Assembly: GCA_009746045.1 (NCBI GenBank)
Contig: RPFO01001663.1
Span: 2,501-40,462, forward strand
Direction: 5' to 3'
DNA: 37,962 bases
From: Mesostigma viride
Taxonomy: Eukaryota; Streptophyta; Mesostigmatophyceae; Mesostigmatales; Mesostigmataceae
A program made the position numbers and the translations under genes. Under the pieces are notes generated by a model, which was given only the letters and a program-made list of their open reading frames with translations, was not told the origin of the DNA and did not search any database. Positions 1 through 10,285 of this stretch are shown piece by piece (positions within the stretch are counted from its first letter, which is position 1; the number at the start of each line of letters is the position of its first letter).

Positions 1-1110
<1,110 letters not shown>

Positions 1111-1190
1111 GCTGCTAGCAAAAATTTCCATTTTTTTTAGGTTACAAAAAAATTATAGAGTATCGATTGTCTCGAATTCAAACTTAATTT

Positions 1191-1874
<684 letters not shown>

Positions 1875-2490
1875 GTAGATCGCATGCACTGCGGTTGGTA
1901 TCAACCCACGCGCCGTGTGCTGAAAGGCAGCAATGGCCCACTCGGTGGTGTGGAAGGCACCTGGGTCCATGCCTGCCGTTGCGTGTGATTCACGCCAGCT
2001 TGGCACCCTAGATTCTGAAGGGTTTTGTCTTTTCGCAGTGAAGGTTTTGTTGCACAGTGGAGGTTTTTATCTCTTCTGGCACACTGAAATGTTTGCATAA
2101 TGTGCTAGTGGGGATGACGTGAGGACGACCCAGTTATCCATCACAATTCCTGGCCGCTGCGACTCCACATCAGCGAGGCCCCCTGTGTAACCAACGAAGG
2201 GGCCATGTAAGTAGCATGCATGCCCTAGATGGTCGGCTGGTCATGGGTGTTGGAACCCAGGCGTACGGAGCCAGGTTAGCTGCCCTGTGCAAATATATGC
2301 ACAAGCCACGGACCTATCAGCCTTGAATAGCTAGAGTATTTTTGTACATCAAGCGTGGTCTCTCTGGGGTGGCATCTCCTACGACTGCATCTGTTGAAGT
2401 GCTCCGTGGCCGCTCACAACATGCGCCATTCGTACGCGGTGCCATTCGTACGCGGTGGCACCTGCCCCTACCCCTTGTTCCCCTCCCCAG
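1875..2490 (+). other. No assignable gene; probable intron upstream of the cyclase exon
   Basis: No convincing coding segment here. It ends with a pyrimidine-rich stretch and CAG (2488-2490), an acceptor for the cyclase exon. A 16-bp direct duplication containing ATTCGTACGCGGTG lies at about 2424-2455. Open frames through this stretch and into the exon lack conserved residues before 2491. Confidence 0.5.
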
Positions 2491-3963
2491 CGGCCTGCGC
2501 ATGCAGATCGGCATGTGCATGGATGTGCCCAGCGACTGCCAGCCGCATGTGGCCACCGGGCGCGCCGCCTACTTTGGCCCCATTGTCAACCGCGCTGCGC
2601 GTATTGCCGCCACGGCCGCGTGTGGCCAGACGCTGGCCAATGTGGAGCTAGTGGAGGCCGCCAAGGGGGAGTGTCGCGACCTGCTTTTTCAGGAGATGGG
2701 CAAGTTCGACCTCAAGGTGAGGCAAGGCTGCTGCGTGCCTGTGCTGGTACAATCTCAAATAGACGAAGTAGATTATCATTCTTTTTTTTCCACGTTTCCA
2801 ATCAGTTGAAATTGCTAGTAAAAATACAGCATCAGATTTTTCCGGTGAAACTCTGGGCTATGTCGTGAGATGGGCAAGTGCGGCCTCAAGGTGAGGCGGG
2901 GAAGCGCAAAATGCGTTGTAAGGAAGCTGGCCGGTCAGGCAATGATGGTCATCCGCCGGGTCAACGTGGACGCACGAAACCTGAAAACGGTAATAAGCAG
3001 ATGCCTCAAGTATGTGCCTGTCTGGTTGGAAATGGTGGCCATGGCCAAAGTTTGTGGAAGCAGAGTCTTGCTCTTCATGGGTTGCCTTTGTCTGCTAGGG
3101 GGTGGAAGGAGAGGGAAAGTGGCAGCAGGGAATAGCAGGGTGCGCTGTCGTACCCATCATGCAAGTGCAACATGCTCCCATAGGTCCCCCCATTTAGCAA
3201 GCGGCCATGCTAGTGGATGCTCCGTGCATGATTGCACGTATTATAGGTCTCAGCAAAGAATCCCTGGGGGGTGTTGTAGCTAACCAGGAAAATGTTGTGT
3301 GGAATGAGAGCGTCGCTAAGCCTGAAACGCTTAACCCTAAACCCTAAACCCCGCCCCCTACACTTGCGGTTTCACTCTTGTCCCTCTTTCCCCGCCCCGT
3401 GTCCTCCCTATACTTGCATCCTCTGACCCACATCCCTTTACTTTCCACAGGGCGTGAAGGAGCCAATGCACCTTTTCCAGGTCTTCAGCAGCGCGCTCTC
3501 CTCCCGCCTTTTCCCTCGCACGCGCTGCCTCGCAAAGTTCCTCACAAACAACGTGGGCCTCTGCGAGAGCGACGAGCCCCCAGGGTCCCTCCACGACGCA
3601 GATGGCACCGCGCCCGCACCCGAAGGGAGCGTGTCCATCGGCATCACTCCCATCAACGTGCGGTCGCCGCGCGAGGGGTCGCCCCTGCTGCCCAACACGC
3701 CCATCTCGCGAACGCCCTCGCGCGCGCGTGGGTCCAACCACAGTGATGACGGCGAGGTGCGCAAGTTCCACCGCACCAGCAGCCGCAGCCCCTGGGGCAC
3801 CTCGCGCAACCTGGTCTCGTACGACCTGTCGCTGGTGGACGAGGACGACGACGAGCCCGACTACTCGGACCTGCTGCTCGATGAGCTGGTCACGCTGGTC
3901 AAGCGCTACCGGGGGGAGGTGCGGGCCCTGCGTGACCTGCTGGCGCAGAACCGGCGCGCGTGA
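2491..3963 (+). CDS. Class III adenylate/guanylate cyclase, last two exons (5' part outside or unrecognised)
   Basis: Cyclases of this class make cAMP or cGMP from the nucleoside triphosphate. Exon A (2491-2716) encodes the C-terminal half of the catalytic domain: GLRMQIGM, then YFGPIVNRAARIA with the Asn and Arg (N-x3-R) that stabilise the transition state, then ACGQTLAN. It ends in FDLK with a GTGAGG donor at 2717. Exon B (3451-3963) starts after CTTTCCACAG in phase 0 and continues GVKEPMHLFQVF, the usual end of the domain, so the join restores the family pattern. The following ~150 residues are low-complexity Ser/Pro/Arg and acidic (DEDDDEPD), ending in a Leu-rich helix and TGA. The metal-binding Asp residues and any receptor part would lie upstream and are not seen. 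Whether the substrate is ATP or GTP cannot be judged from this part. Confidence 0.8.
2867..2901 (+). repeat. Intronic second copy of the exon A 3' end and splice donor
   Basis: Thirty-five bases match 2693-2727 at about 31 positions, including GAGATGGGCAAG, CTCAAG and the GTGAGG donor (second GT at 2891). The copy lies 174 bp inside the intron. It looks like a local duplication of the exon-intron boundary and offers a decoy donor. Confidence 0.7.
3333..3352 (+). repeat. Interstitial telomere-type motif (CCCTAAA)
   Basis: Two full and two partial CCCTAAA units lie in the cyclase intron. This is the plant-type telomere sequence, found in land plants and many green algae. It may mark a healed break or be chance. 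Confidence 0.6.
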
Positions 3964-4104
3964 GGGGCGACAAGCATGATTAGTGTGAGGGCCAGCGATG
4001 TCATTAGCGTGAGGGGCAAGAAAAGATTGCATGAGGGGCAACGACAGACCATAAGCGTGGGTACTGGTCTTTTGGAACCAACGAGTGCCAGGCTTTTGCG
4101 AAGG

Positions 4105-4284
4105 CGGCCCCTTGTCACGGGTAGGATTCTCTATTTCCTGCGGCCCCTTGTCAGTGGTAGGGCTCCCTAGTTCTTGGGGCCCCTTGTCAGGGGCCGGGTT
4201 CCCTGGTTCCTGCGGCCCCTTGTCAGGGGTAGGATTCCCTAGTTCTTGAGGCCCCTTGTCAGGGGTAGGATTCCCTAGTTCCTG
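4105..4284 (+). repeat. Five tandem 36-bp repeats, each with a short hairpin
   Basis: Units start at 4105, 4141, 4177, 4213 and 4249. The core CCCCTTGTCAGGGG can form a 5-bp stem with a TGTC loop; units one and two have changes in one arm. The array lies about 140 bp after the cyclase stop, so it may be in the 3' UTR. Confidence 0.85.
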
Positions 4285-4836
4285 TTGGGTCAGCGCGTTA
4301 TTGGGTGCCGTTGGGTGGTCGCTGATGTCTTGAAGTGATCTAGGTCGCCATCGAGTGCTTGCGAATCCAGGTATGCGAGATTACACCACAGGGGGCTGAT
4401 CCTGGCTTTGAAGAAGCATCGATCAGGAACTCGGAAGAAAGTATTGTTAGATCTGTTCTGGTAGTATTTGGTGGGATGACCAACGCAACACTTGAGCTCT
4501 GCCAAGTGCCGCGTGGGTATCGCACGTAAATTAGTTTCCTGGATGCTTTTTTAGCGAAACTTCATGCACCTTAGGCACTGATTGTTCCGATTTTGTAGCG
4601 GGCGTGAATGTGAAGCATCTAGGAAACGGGGTTGCTAGTTGGTTTGATACTCACCAAGTATCAGCAAGTGTACCTCTACATTCCCTTGAAGTGAATGCAT
4701 ATGGGCCGCCCTGCTATGTAGTTGTATACTTTGCAAGAGGGCCATCTGCTATCTATCGCTGGGCATATGCTGATCTCTGGTGATATATGTGAGCGATGGT
4801 CCACAGATAGATGTGATGAATCAAAGGTACGTCGGT
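4285..4836. other. Intergenic, nothing recognised
   Basis: Only short open frames without recognisable motifs. No RNA gene or longer repeat was identified. Confidence 0.5.
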
Positions 4837-4847
4837 TTGCCTCCACA

Positions 4848-4936
4848 AACTTTTGTGTAATTATTTTTCTAATGAGATTAGCATAGTACTCCGTGGCATG
4901 CCTTTGCGCATGACACGCAAGTACTTACTTACTTAC
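4848..4936 (+). mobile_element. 5'-truncated copy of a SINE-like unit with ACTT tail
   Basis: Matches the reverse complement of the full copy at 6338-6450 for about 89 bp and ends in ACTTACTTACTT. An 11-bp direct repeat TTGCCTCCACA (4837-4847 and 4937-4947) flanks it as target duplication; the TT overlaps the tail. A truncated 5' end, simple-sequence tail and target duplication are the marks of target-primed reverse transcription. Confidence 0.8.
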
Positions 4937-4947
4937 TTGCCTCCACA

Positions 4948-5172
4948 CATCTTCGCTTTAACGTTTGTTAATATCTGCATCTTTGGGCAGCTCTATCTTC
5001 GTCACTACAAGCTGTCCGTAAGTTCTCACACCCCACACACTCGTTTTCCGGTTGCTGCAAGGGGTTTACATCCCTGGGCACCTCATTTTGTTTTTACTCT
5101 TTTACTTTTTTATTTCTTCTTGTTGTCAGTCTTAATTAATTAAACTGTTTAGGGTTAGACTATTTTTTCCTA
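4948..5172. other. Intergenic spacer
   Basis: A/T-rich spacer between the SINE-like copy and the tandem duplication. Nothing recognised. Confidence 0.4.
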
Positions 5173-5786
5173 CTAGGTTGTCCCCACTTAACAAATTAAC
5201 AAAATTGTCACTTTAGTGACGCCGGCGGACTACCTGCGAAATGCTTGACGCAGAGGACTTCGCCGGGCTACAAGTTCGGTAACTTACCAAACTCGCCCTC
5301 TGTTGCTGCCGCGCCATTTTCTACTTCTTTTCGTCACATGGCTTACGTTGGGTTCATCGACGAGCATCAATGGTCATCGACGGTGCAATCTGACTGCGGA
5401 GAATAAGTTCGCCACAGCACGCAGCGCGACGCAGGGGCTCTTTCCCATGTACAACGTGAGATGCAAAGCCCGCATCGCTGACCGGAAATTCCGTCCAACA
5501 TCTGCCCGCATTTCTGCCTTTCAACCGTCGAATGCGCAATCGATCTAGAAAGTCGAGACGTCTCCGCAACACTTCCACGACTTCAGAACTTTCCTTCACC
5601 CTTGACATGTTCTACAAATTAACGCCAATAGAAACTCGCCTCCAAACATATATCTCGATAGAGGCATGCCTCTCATTTAATTTCAAGGTACCTCTTAGTG
5701 AATCTCGGCCCCCGCCCTCCGCTAATTTGCTAATTAGCTAAAAAAGAGCCAATTTTACCCCGACTAAGTTGGCAATTTTACCCCGA
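5173..5786. repeat. Tandem duplication, copy 1 (about 610 bp)
   Basis: Starts CTAGGTTGTCCCC and is repeated, with substitutions and small indels, at 5787-6532. Shared stretches include the regions around 5329-5400, 5450-5540 and 5610-5690. No family protein was recognised in either strand. Copy 1 keeps GGTACCTCTTAG without insertion and so is the empty site for the element in copy 2. Confidence 0.8.
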
Positions 5787-6532
5787 CTAGGTTGTCCCCA
5801 GTTAACAAATTAACAAATTAACAAATTAACAAATTAACGCCAGCGGACTACCTGCGGACTGCTTTACGCGGAGTCGCCGGGCTGCAAGTTCCGTAGCGTA
5901 CCAGACTCGCCCTCAGATGCCGCCGCACCAATTTTTACTTCTTTTCGTCACATGGCTTGCGTTGGGTTCATCGACGAGCATCGACGCTCATCGAAGGTGC
6001 AATCTGACGGCGGAGAATAAGTTCGCCACAGCACAGCGCGACGCAAGGGCTAAGATCGGACAACGTGAGATGCAAAGCTTTAGACCGCATCGCTGACCGG
6101 AAATTCCGTCCAACACCGTCACACAGTACTGCCAGTCGACCGCACCTCTGCCTTTTAACCGTCGAATGCGCAATCGATCTAGAAAGTAGAAACGTCTCCG
6201 TGACACTTCCGCGATTTCAGTACTTTCCGTCACCCTTGACAGTTGTCGTACAATACTACAAATTAACGCCAATAGAAACTCGCCTCCATACATATATCTC
6301 GATAGAGGCATGCCTCTTATTTAATTTCAAGGTACCTAAGTAAGTAAGTAAGTACTTGCGTGTCATGCGCAAAGGCATGCCACGGAGTACTATGCTAATC
6401 TCATTAGAAAAATAATTACACAAAAGTTTAAACAAATATCGTCTGCATCAGGTACCTCTTAATTAATCTCGGCCCCCGGCCTCCGCTAATTTGCTAATTT
6501 GCTAAAAAAGAGGCAATTTTACCCCGACTAAG
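5787..6532. repeat. Tandem duplication, copy 2, with an inserted SINE-like unit
   Basis: Same order of blocks as copy 1, with an expanded AAATTAAC run near 5813-5837 and 120 extra bases at GGTACCT (the 113-bp element plus a 7-bp target duplication). Conserved flanks on both sides of that site show the duplication came first and the insertion later. Confidence 0.8.
6338..6450 (-). mobile_element. Full SINE-like unit, 113 bp, ACTT tail
   Basis: In minus orientation it starts TGATGCAGACGATAT and ends in repeated ACTT. It is bounded by GGTACCT (6331-6337 and 6451-6457), a 7-bp duplication of a site that exists unduplicated in copy 1. No protein is encoded. Related copies: 4848-4936, 15418-15530 and a worn one near 7783-7835. 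No polymerase III boxes are clear, so it could instead be the 3' end of an unknown LINE. Confidence 0.8.
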
Positions 6533-6536
6533 TGAG

Positions 6537-6763
6537 TGTTTCTCAAAAACCGCAAGAAGCTCTCGAGGACTCACTTCACGCTTGACGACGACCTGACCCT
6601 GGCCCAGCAACAACGGCGACGCGAGATATGGCCAACCTACCTCCAGATACGGCAAAGCGCAGGGGGGAAACCGGTATACTGGAGGAGGGACGTCATCCAC
6701 GTCGACCACAAGCCTTGGCAGGCACCCCCAGTCTATAGGGAATATAGCAGTAGTGTAGATTAG
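6537..6763 (+). pseudogene. ORF1p C-terminal fragment
   Basis: About 70 codons of the C-terminal domain of the LINE ORF1-like protein, open to a TAG at 6761-6763 but without the coiled coil and RNA-recognition part. It is a 5' truncation product of retroposition and is not expected to be functional. Confidence 0.75.
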
Positions 6764-7170
6764 TAAGGCTTAGCCTACCACGCGGCCCCAGCGCATGTGC
6801 GCCCATATAATCGCCATGGATGATGCATTTAAGAATTTAGCCACGCCCTGCCTATAATGGACCCCCCATGGATGCTGCATTAAGAATTAGCTCAGCCCTG
6901 TAGATACAGAGAGTCACTCTCTGATGAGAAGCCATGCCTAGCTTTTGTATAGCCGCGTTGATCTTCCCCCACCATGACAGGCTCCCCCTTCGCTGGGTAT
7001 AGCTTGATAGATCATGGGGGTGCAGGTGCCCTGGTGCACCTCGAGCAAGTGTCGTTTACATCCCCACCCTTGCAGGAAGTAGCTTAGAATGTATTAAAAG
7101 CCATATGCCCCTTCTCTGGGATATGTGCTACATTAACTCCCAACGCGGAGTTGTGTTCCTTATTAATTAA
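6537..7170 (+). mobile_element. 5'-truncated ORF1-only retroposon (copy D)
   Basis: Begins inside the ORF1 C-terminal domain, where FTLDDDLTLAQQQ and KPVYWRR correspond to the intact copy at 8714-10078. It continues through the family 3' UTR to a hairpin AACTCC-CAACGC-GGAGTT (7135-7152) and a short TATTAATTAA tail. TAAGTGAG (6529-6536 and 7168-7175) is the target duplication, with TAA possibly part of the tail. Confidence 0.8.
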
Positions 7171-7202
7171 GTGAGACAACTATTCCTGGCGCATGGCGAT
7201 CC

Positions 7203-7691
7203 ATCATTAGCGTTAGGTTACGGTTAGATTACGCTGCACCTTCCACTCCACCATGGCACCATCCATCAAGGAATATGTGCTACATGATCTCCCAACGCCC
7301 AACCTGTCACGGACTACATCCAGATGTTGCTGGACGACCTAGTGGTCCCAGCCCAGTTTGAACACCGCATCCACTCTCTCTCCCGTCTTTGGACTGCCAT
7401 GCAGGACAAGACGCGGTGGCAGAAGATTGTCAAGGCTCACACGCCAGACCCTGTGGGCAAGCCCCCTCCCCCAAGAGGAGGAGGCGTTTTGATGAGTAGT
7501 GTAGTTAGGCTTTTCTAGACTAGATAGCTTCGAGTTAGGTTAGTTCGATTACGCGGCTTCCTCCACTCCACCCATCCATCATGGAATATGTTCTACATGA
7601 TCTCCCAACGGAGGCATGTAATAATTTAATTTAATTTAATTTTTAATCTCCCAACGGAGGCATGTTATAATGTAATTTAATTTAATTTTTA
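7203..7691 (+). mobile_element. Older LINE 3'-UTR fragment, split by a younger copy
   Basis: Two parts, 7203-7297 and 7657-7691, together form the 3' UTR and A/T tail of the LINE whose better copy ends at 15417. The target duplication is ATGGCGATCC (7193-7202 and 7692-7701). The second insertion interrupted its 3' hairpin. Confidence 0.8.
7298..7645 (+). mobile_element. Younger 5'-truncated LINE copy inserted in the older one
   Basis: Carries the last ~60 codons of ORF2 (open to about 7490, nearly identical to 15075-15272), the 3' UTR, hairpin CTCC-CAAC-GGAG (7602-7613) and an (AATTT)n tail. ATCTCCCAACG (7287-7297 and 7646-7656) is the 11-bp target duplication. It is made of the hairpin sequence of the older LINE copy itself. 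Confidence 0.85.
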
Positions 7692-7782
7692 ATGGCGATC
7701 CAACATCGTGGACTAGAATAATTGTCGGAGAGGTCCAAAGACACGAAGCTGGGAGCCGCGCGTGGCTAGTATTCTTCTATTG

Positions 7783-7835
7783 AAAGCAAGTACTTGTGTG
7801 TCATATGCACATAGCTAGGCATGCCATGGAGCAAT
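7783..7835 (-). repeat. Degenerate piece of the SINE-like unit
   Basis: Reads GCAAGTACTTGTGTGTCAT, then GGCATGCCATGGAG, resembling the 3' half of the 113-bp unit in the same orientation as the 6338 copy. No target duplication seen. Confidence 0.5.
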
Positions 7836-8140
7836 GCTAGACGCCACAAGGCCCGCACTTTCAAAGAGCAGCTAGAAGAAGAGGACAAGAGGGTCCTAGG
7901 CCTTTCCGTGATTTGGAAAAGGATTAAGGACAAGGCCAAGTGGGCTCAGGTTATAGATCGAGGACAGCGACCCCCCTCCAGTAGGGAAGCCACGTGTTTG
8001 CAAACACGGGAAGCATGCTAGGCAAGACCCCTACCTAGGGTCTAGGGCACAATAGATGAAGAGTAGGATTGTTTTTGTACCTATTATAGATATAGTAGAC
8101 CAGTAGCCGGTAGGATTGCGTCAATCCATCCATCCATCTT
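7836..8140 (+). pseudogene. C-terminal fragment of another LINE ORF2 with 3' UTR
   Basis: Reading frame to 8021 includes RVLGLSVIWKRIKDKAKWAQVI, matching the end of LINE ORF2 proteins (compare LSRLWTAMQDKTRWQKIV near 15150-15210). A non-coding stretch follows, ending in four CCAT units (about 8124-8138), probably its tail. It is a second, more diverged LINE family. No target duplication found. Confidence 0.55.
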
Positions 8141-8210
8141 TAATATTATCAGCTTTATTTAGTTACCGGCCCAAGGCTATGGATCACGCCATGCTGGCTG
8201 ACGGCAGTAT

Positions 8211-10285
8211 TAATTAATTAATTATCAACATCGCTCCGTTGGGAGTCAATGTAGCGCATATCCCTGAGAAGGGGCATATGGCTTTTAATACATCCTAGGC
8301 TACTTCATGCAAGGGTGGGAATGTAAGCTACCCTTGCTCTAGGTGCACCAGGGCACCTGCACCCTCATGGTCTATCACGCTATGCCCGGGTAAGGGGGGG
8401 AGCATGCCTGTGAGGGAGGAAGATCAGCATGGCTATACAAGAGCTAGGACATGGCTGCTCGACAGAGAGCATCTCTCTGCATGGCATAGCATGGCTAAAT
8501 TCTTAATGCAACATCCATGGGGGGGTCCCATTATAGGCATGGCTTGGCTAAACATAGCCAGGGCGTAGCATGGCTGTACTAGGCTATGGCTGGTGGTGGA
8601 CCGTGCGTTGGCGGCACGTGACTAGGTGTGTTGGCACAGCTAGGCAAATAGTCTAGGCATGGCTGCCTTAGCGGCAGTGACGCCAAGGGTTACAATCTAG
8701 GGCTATTGCTATTCTAGCCCGCTGGGGGCGTCCACATCTTGTGGTTGATCATCAGGTCCCCGCCCCTCCAGTACACCTTGGGCTTCTGGGGGTCCTGCTT
8801 ATGGCGGAGGTATTCCGGCCACAGGTCGCGTCGCTGCTGTTGCTGAGCGGGGGTGAGGTCGTCATCCAGCGTCCAGGTGAGGTCGTGCAACCGCTTGCGA
8901 CGAGAGAGGAACCGCTGCTTATCCTCAGGGGAGGGGAAGGTGAGGAGGACTGGTGGGGGAGCCGCCTTGTCCCGTGAGTGGGGAAGGCGGTGGCACCCGC
9001 TCAGTGCTACCTCACCTACCAGGCCCATGAGGGTAAGAAGCTGGTTCTTGAGCTCGTCAGCAAGAGAGGTTGACGTCTCACCTGGCTTCTGGGGGAAGCG
9101 ACGTAGCACCACTCGGCACTCGCGGCGAGCGCGGTCGGTGACCTCCCGTTGCTGGGCCTGGCGGTGGTTCTCCAGCTCCTGGAGCTTTGTGGCGATGGCG
9201 TCGGTGGTGGAGGCGGTCGCTGACCGCAGCAGGTCCGCGTAGGAGAGCGGCGGGAGGTCGCCAGCATCCTGCCGGGGTGGCTGGGATGCAATGGTGGCCG
9301 TCTGCTCCGCTATCTTGGGGACCTGTGTGGCCAGGGCCTCGGTGTGGGCGGTGATGGCCTCAAGCTTCTTCAGGAGCACGCCACACTTTCCCTCCACCTG
9401 GTTAAGGCGAGAGACAAGTGTAGCATGCTTTTCCGAAGCCTGCTCCGCGGTGTGTAGAGCCGTGAACTGGGGTTGGAGCTTGTGGACGACCTTGGTTTCC
9501 ACGTTGGAGACCCGGGCCTCGACCTTGTTGAGCGTGGTGTTCAGCGATGTCAGCTGCTCGGCCAGCGGCCAGGTCACGTGCTCCTCCAGCACTGCGCGGA
9601 GGTCATCCTTGCAGAGGGAGGAAGCCGATGGGGCTGCCGGCTGTGCGGGGGCTGGGGTGCGGAGCGTGCGGGTGAGGTCGGAGAGGTGGCTCTGGAATTG
9701 GCTGGTCAAGATAATCAGGCGTTGTTGTACTTCGTCCAAAGCATAGAGCCAGGACATGTCTCCATTGTAGTCGATAGCCGCCCCCCCCTTGGGCACGAAG
9801 AGCTTCCGCTCCTGTTCGAGGAACTGGAGAACCTCAATGCATTCCTGCGGCGACAATTCTTGCCACACGGTCCAGCCGAAGCGTCGGTCGCCGGGGAGGA
9901 ACTTGCTCCAGTTGCGAGCGTGGCAGGGTTTCTTGGGCTCAGGCGAGGCGCTGGGCGATGGGGCTGCTGGCGGTGGGTTGGCGAGCCCAGGCGGCTGGGC
10001 AAGAACGATGGCGAGCGGGTTGGGCTGGGAGCCGGTAAGCTCCTTTTCCAAACCCCGTTTTGCTTTAGAGGTCGTCATAGCTGCCTGTCACGTGATAACT
10101 TCCGCAATACTGCGTTTCAGCCGTAACCGATTATACTGGCGGGTGCGTCTCAAAAAAGCGCATCGAATGCGAGTGGTCTGACCGAATTTGGGGCTCAGAT
10201 GCAAAAGATCTGAACTCCGCCGTCAGCCATACCGCCGTCAGCCATTTTCGTTTCGGGCATACTCGTATGTTTCACTTCAGGTATC
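8211..10285 (-). mobile_element. Full-length ORF1-only retroposon (copy A), 2,075 bp
   Basis: Bounded by an 11-bp target duplication GACGGCAGTAT (8200-8210 and 10286-10296). In minus orientation: 5' UTR of about 207 bp with a TATA-like GTATAA about 55 bp before the start codon, an intact 454-codon ORF1-type gene, a 503-bp 3' UTR, hairpin CTCC-CAAC-GGAG (8234-8245) and an AATTAATTAATT tail. No endonuclease or reverse transcriptase is present. The insertion site is the 5' UTR of a related copy (B). Confidence 0.85.
8714..10078 (-). CDS. LINE ORF1-type nucleic-acid-binding protein, 454 aa
   Basis: ORF1 proteins coat the element's RNA and act as chaperones during retroposition. Residues 1-60 are Pro/Ala-rich and basic. 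A coiled-coil-like part with many leucines spans about 165-290 (EQLTSLNTTLNKVEARVSNV). An RNA-recognition-like part starts near 325 (CRVVLRRFP ... PPPVLLTFPSPEDKQRFL). The C-terminal domain has LTWTLDDDLTPAQQQQRRDLW, YWRGGDL and INHKMW, the order seen in L1-type ORF1p. The frame is complete, with no stop or frameshift. The same protein is present as broken copies at 6537, 10455 and 12663. No second gene follows in the same element, so mobilisation would need an enzyme in trans. The L1-type assignment rests on pattern only. Confidence 0.75.
   Translation of the reverse strand: MTTSKAKRGLEKELTGSQPNPLAIVLAQPPGLANPPPAAPSPSASPEPKKPCHARNWSKFLPGDRRFGWTVWQELSPQECIEVLQFLEQERKLFVPKGGAAIDYNGDMSWLYALDEVQQRLIILTSQFQSHLSDLTRTLRTPAPAQPAAPSASSLCKDDLRAVLEEHVTWPLAEQLTSLNTTLNKVEARVSNVETKVVHKLQPQFTALHTAEQASEKHATLVSRLNQVEGKCGVLLKKLEAITAHTEALATQVPKIAEQTATIASQPPRQDAGDLPPLSYADLLRSATASTTDAIATKLQELENHRQAQQREVTDRARRECRVVLRRFPQKPGETSTSLADELKNQLLTLMGLVGEVALSGCHRLPHSRDKAAPPPVLLTFPSPEDKQRFLSRRKRLHDLTWTLDDDLTPAQQQQRRDLWPEYLRHKQDPQKPKVYWRGGDLMINHKMWTPPAG

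Noticed and set aside
2342-2809. Starting the cyclase at the Met at 2342
   Set aside because: Residues before 2491 have no cyclase similarity and a good acceptor ends at 2490. The catalytic domain also needs upstream Asp residues that are missing there.
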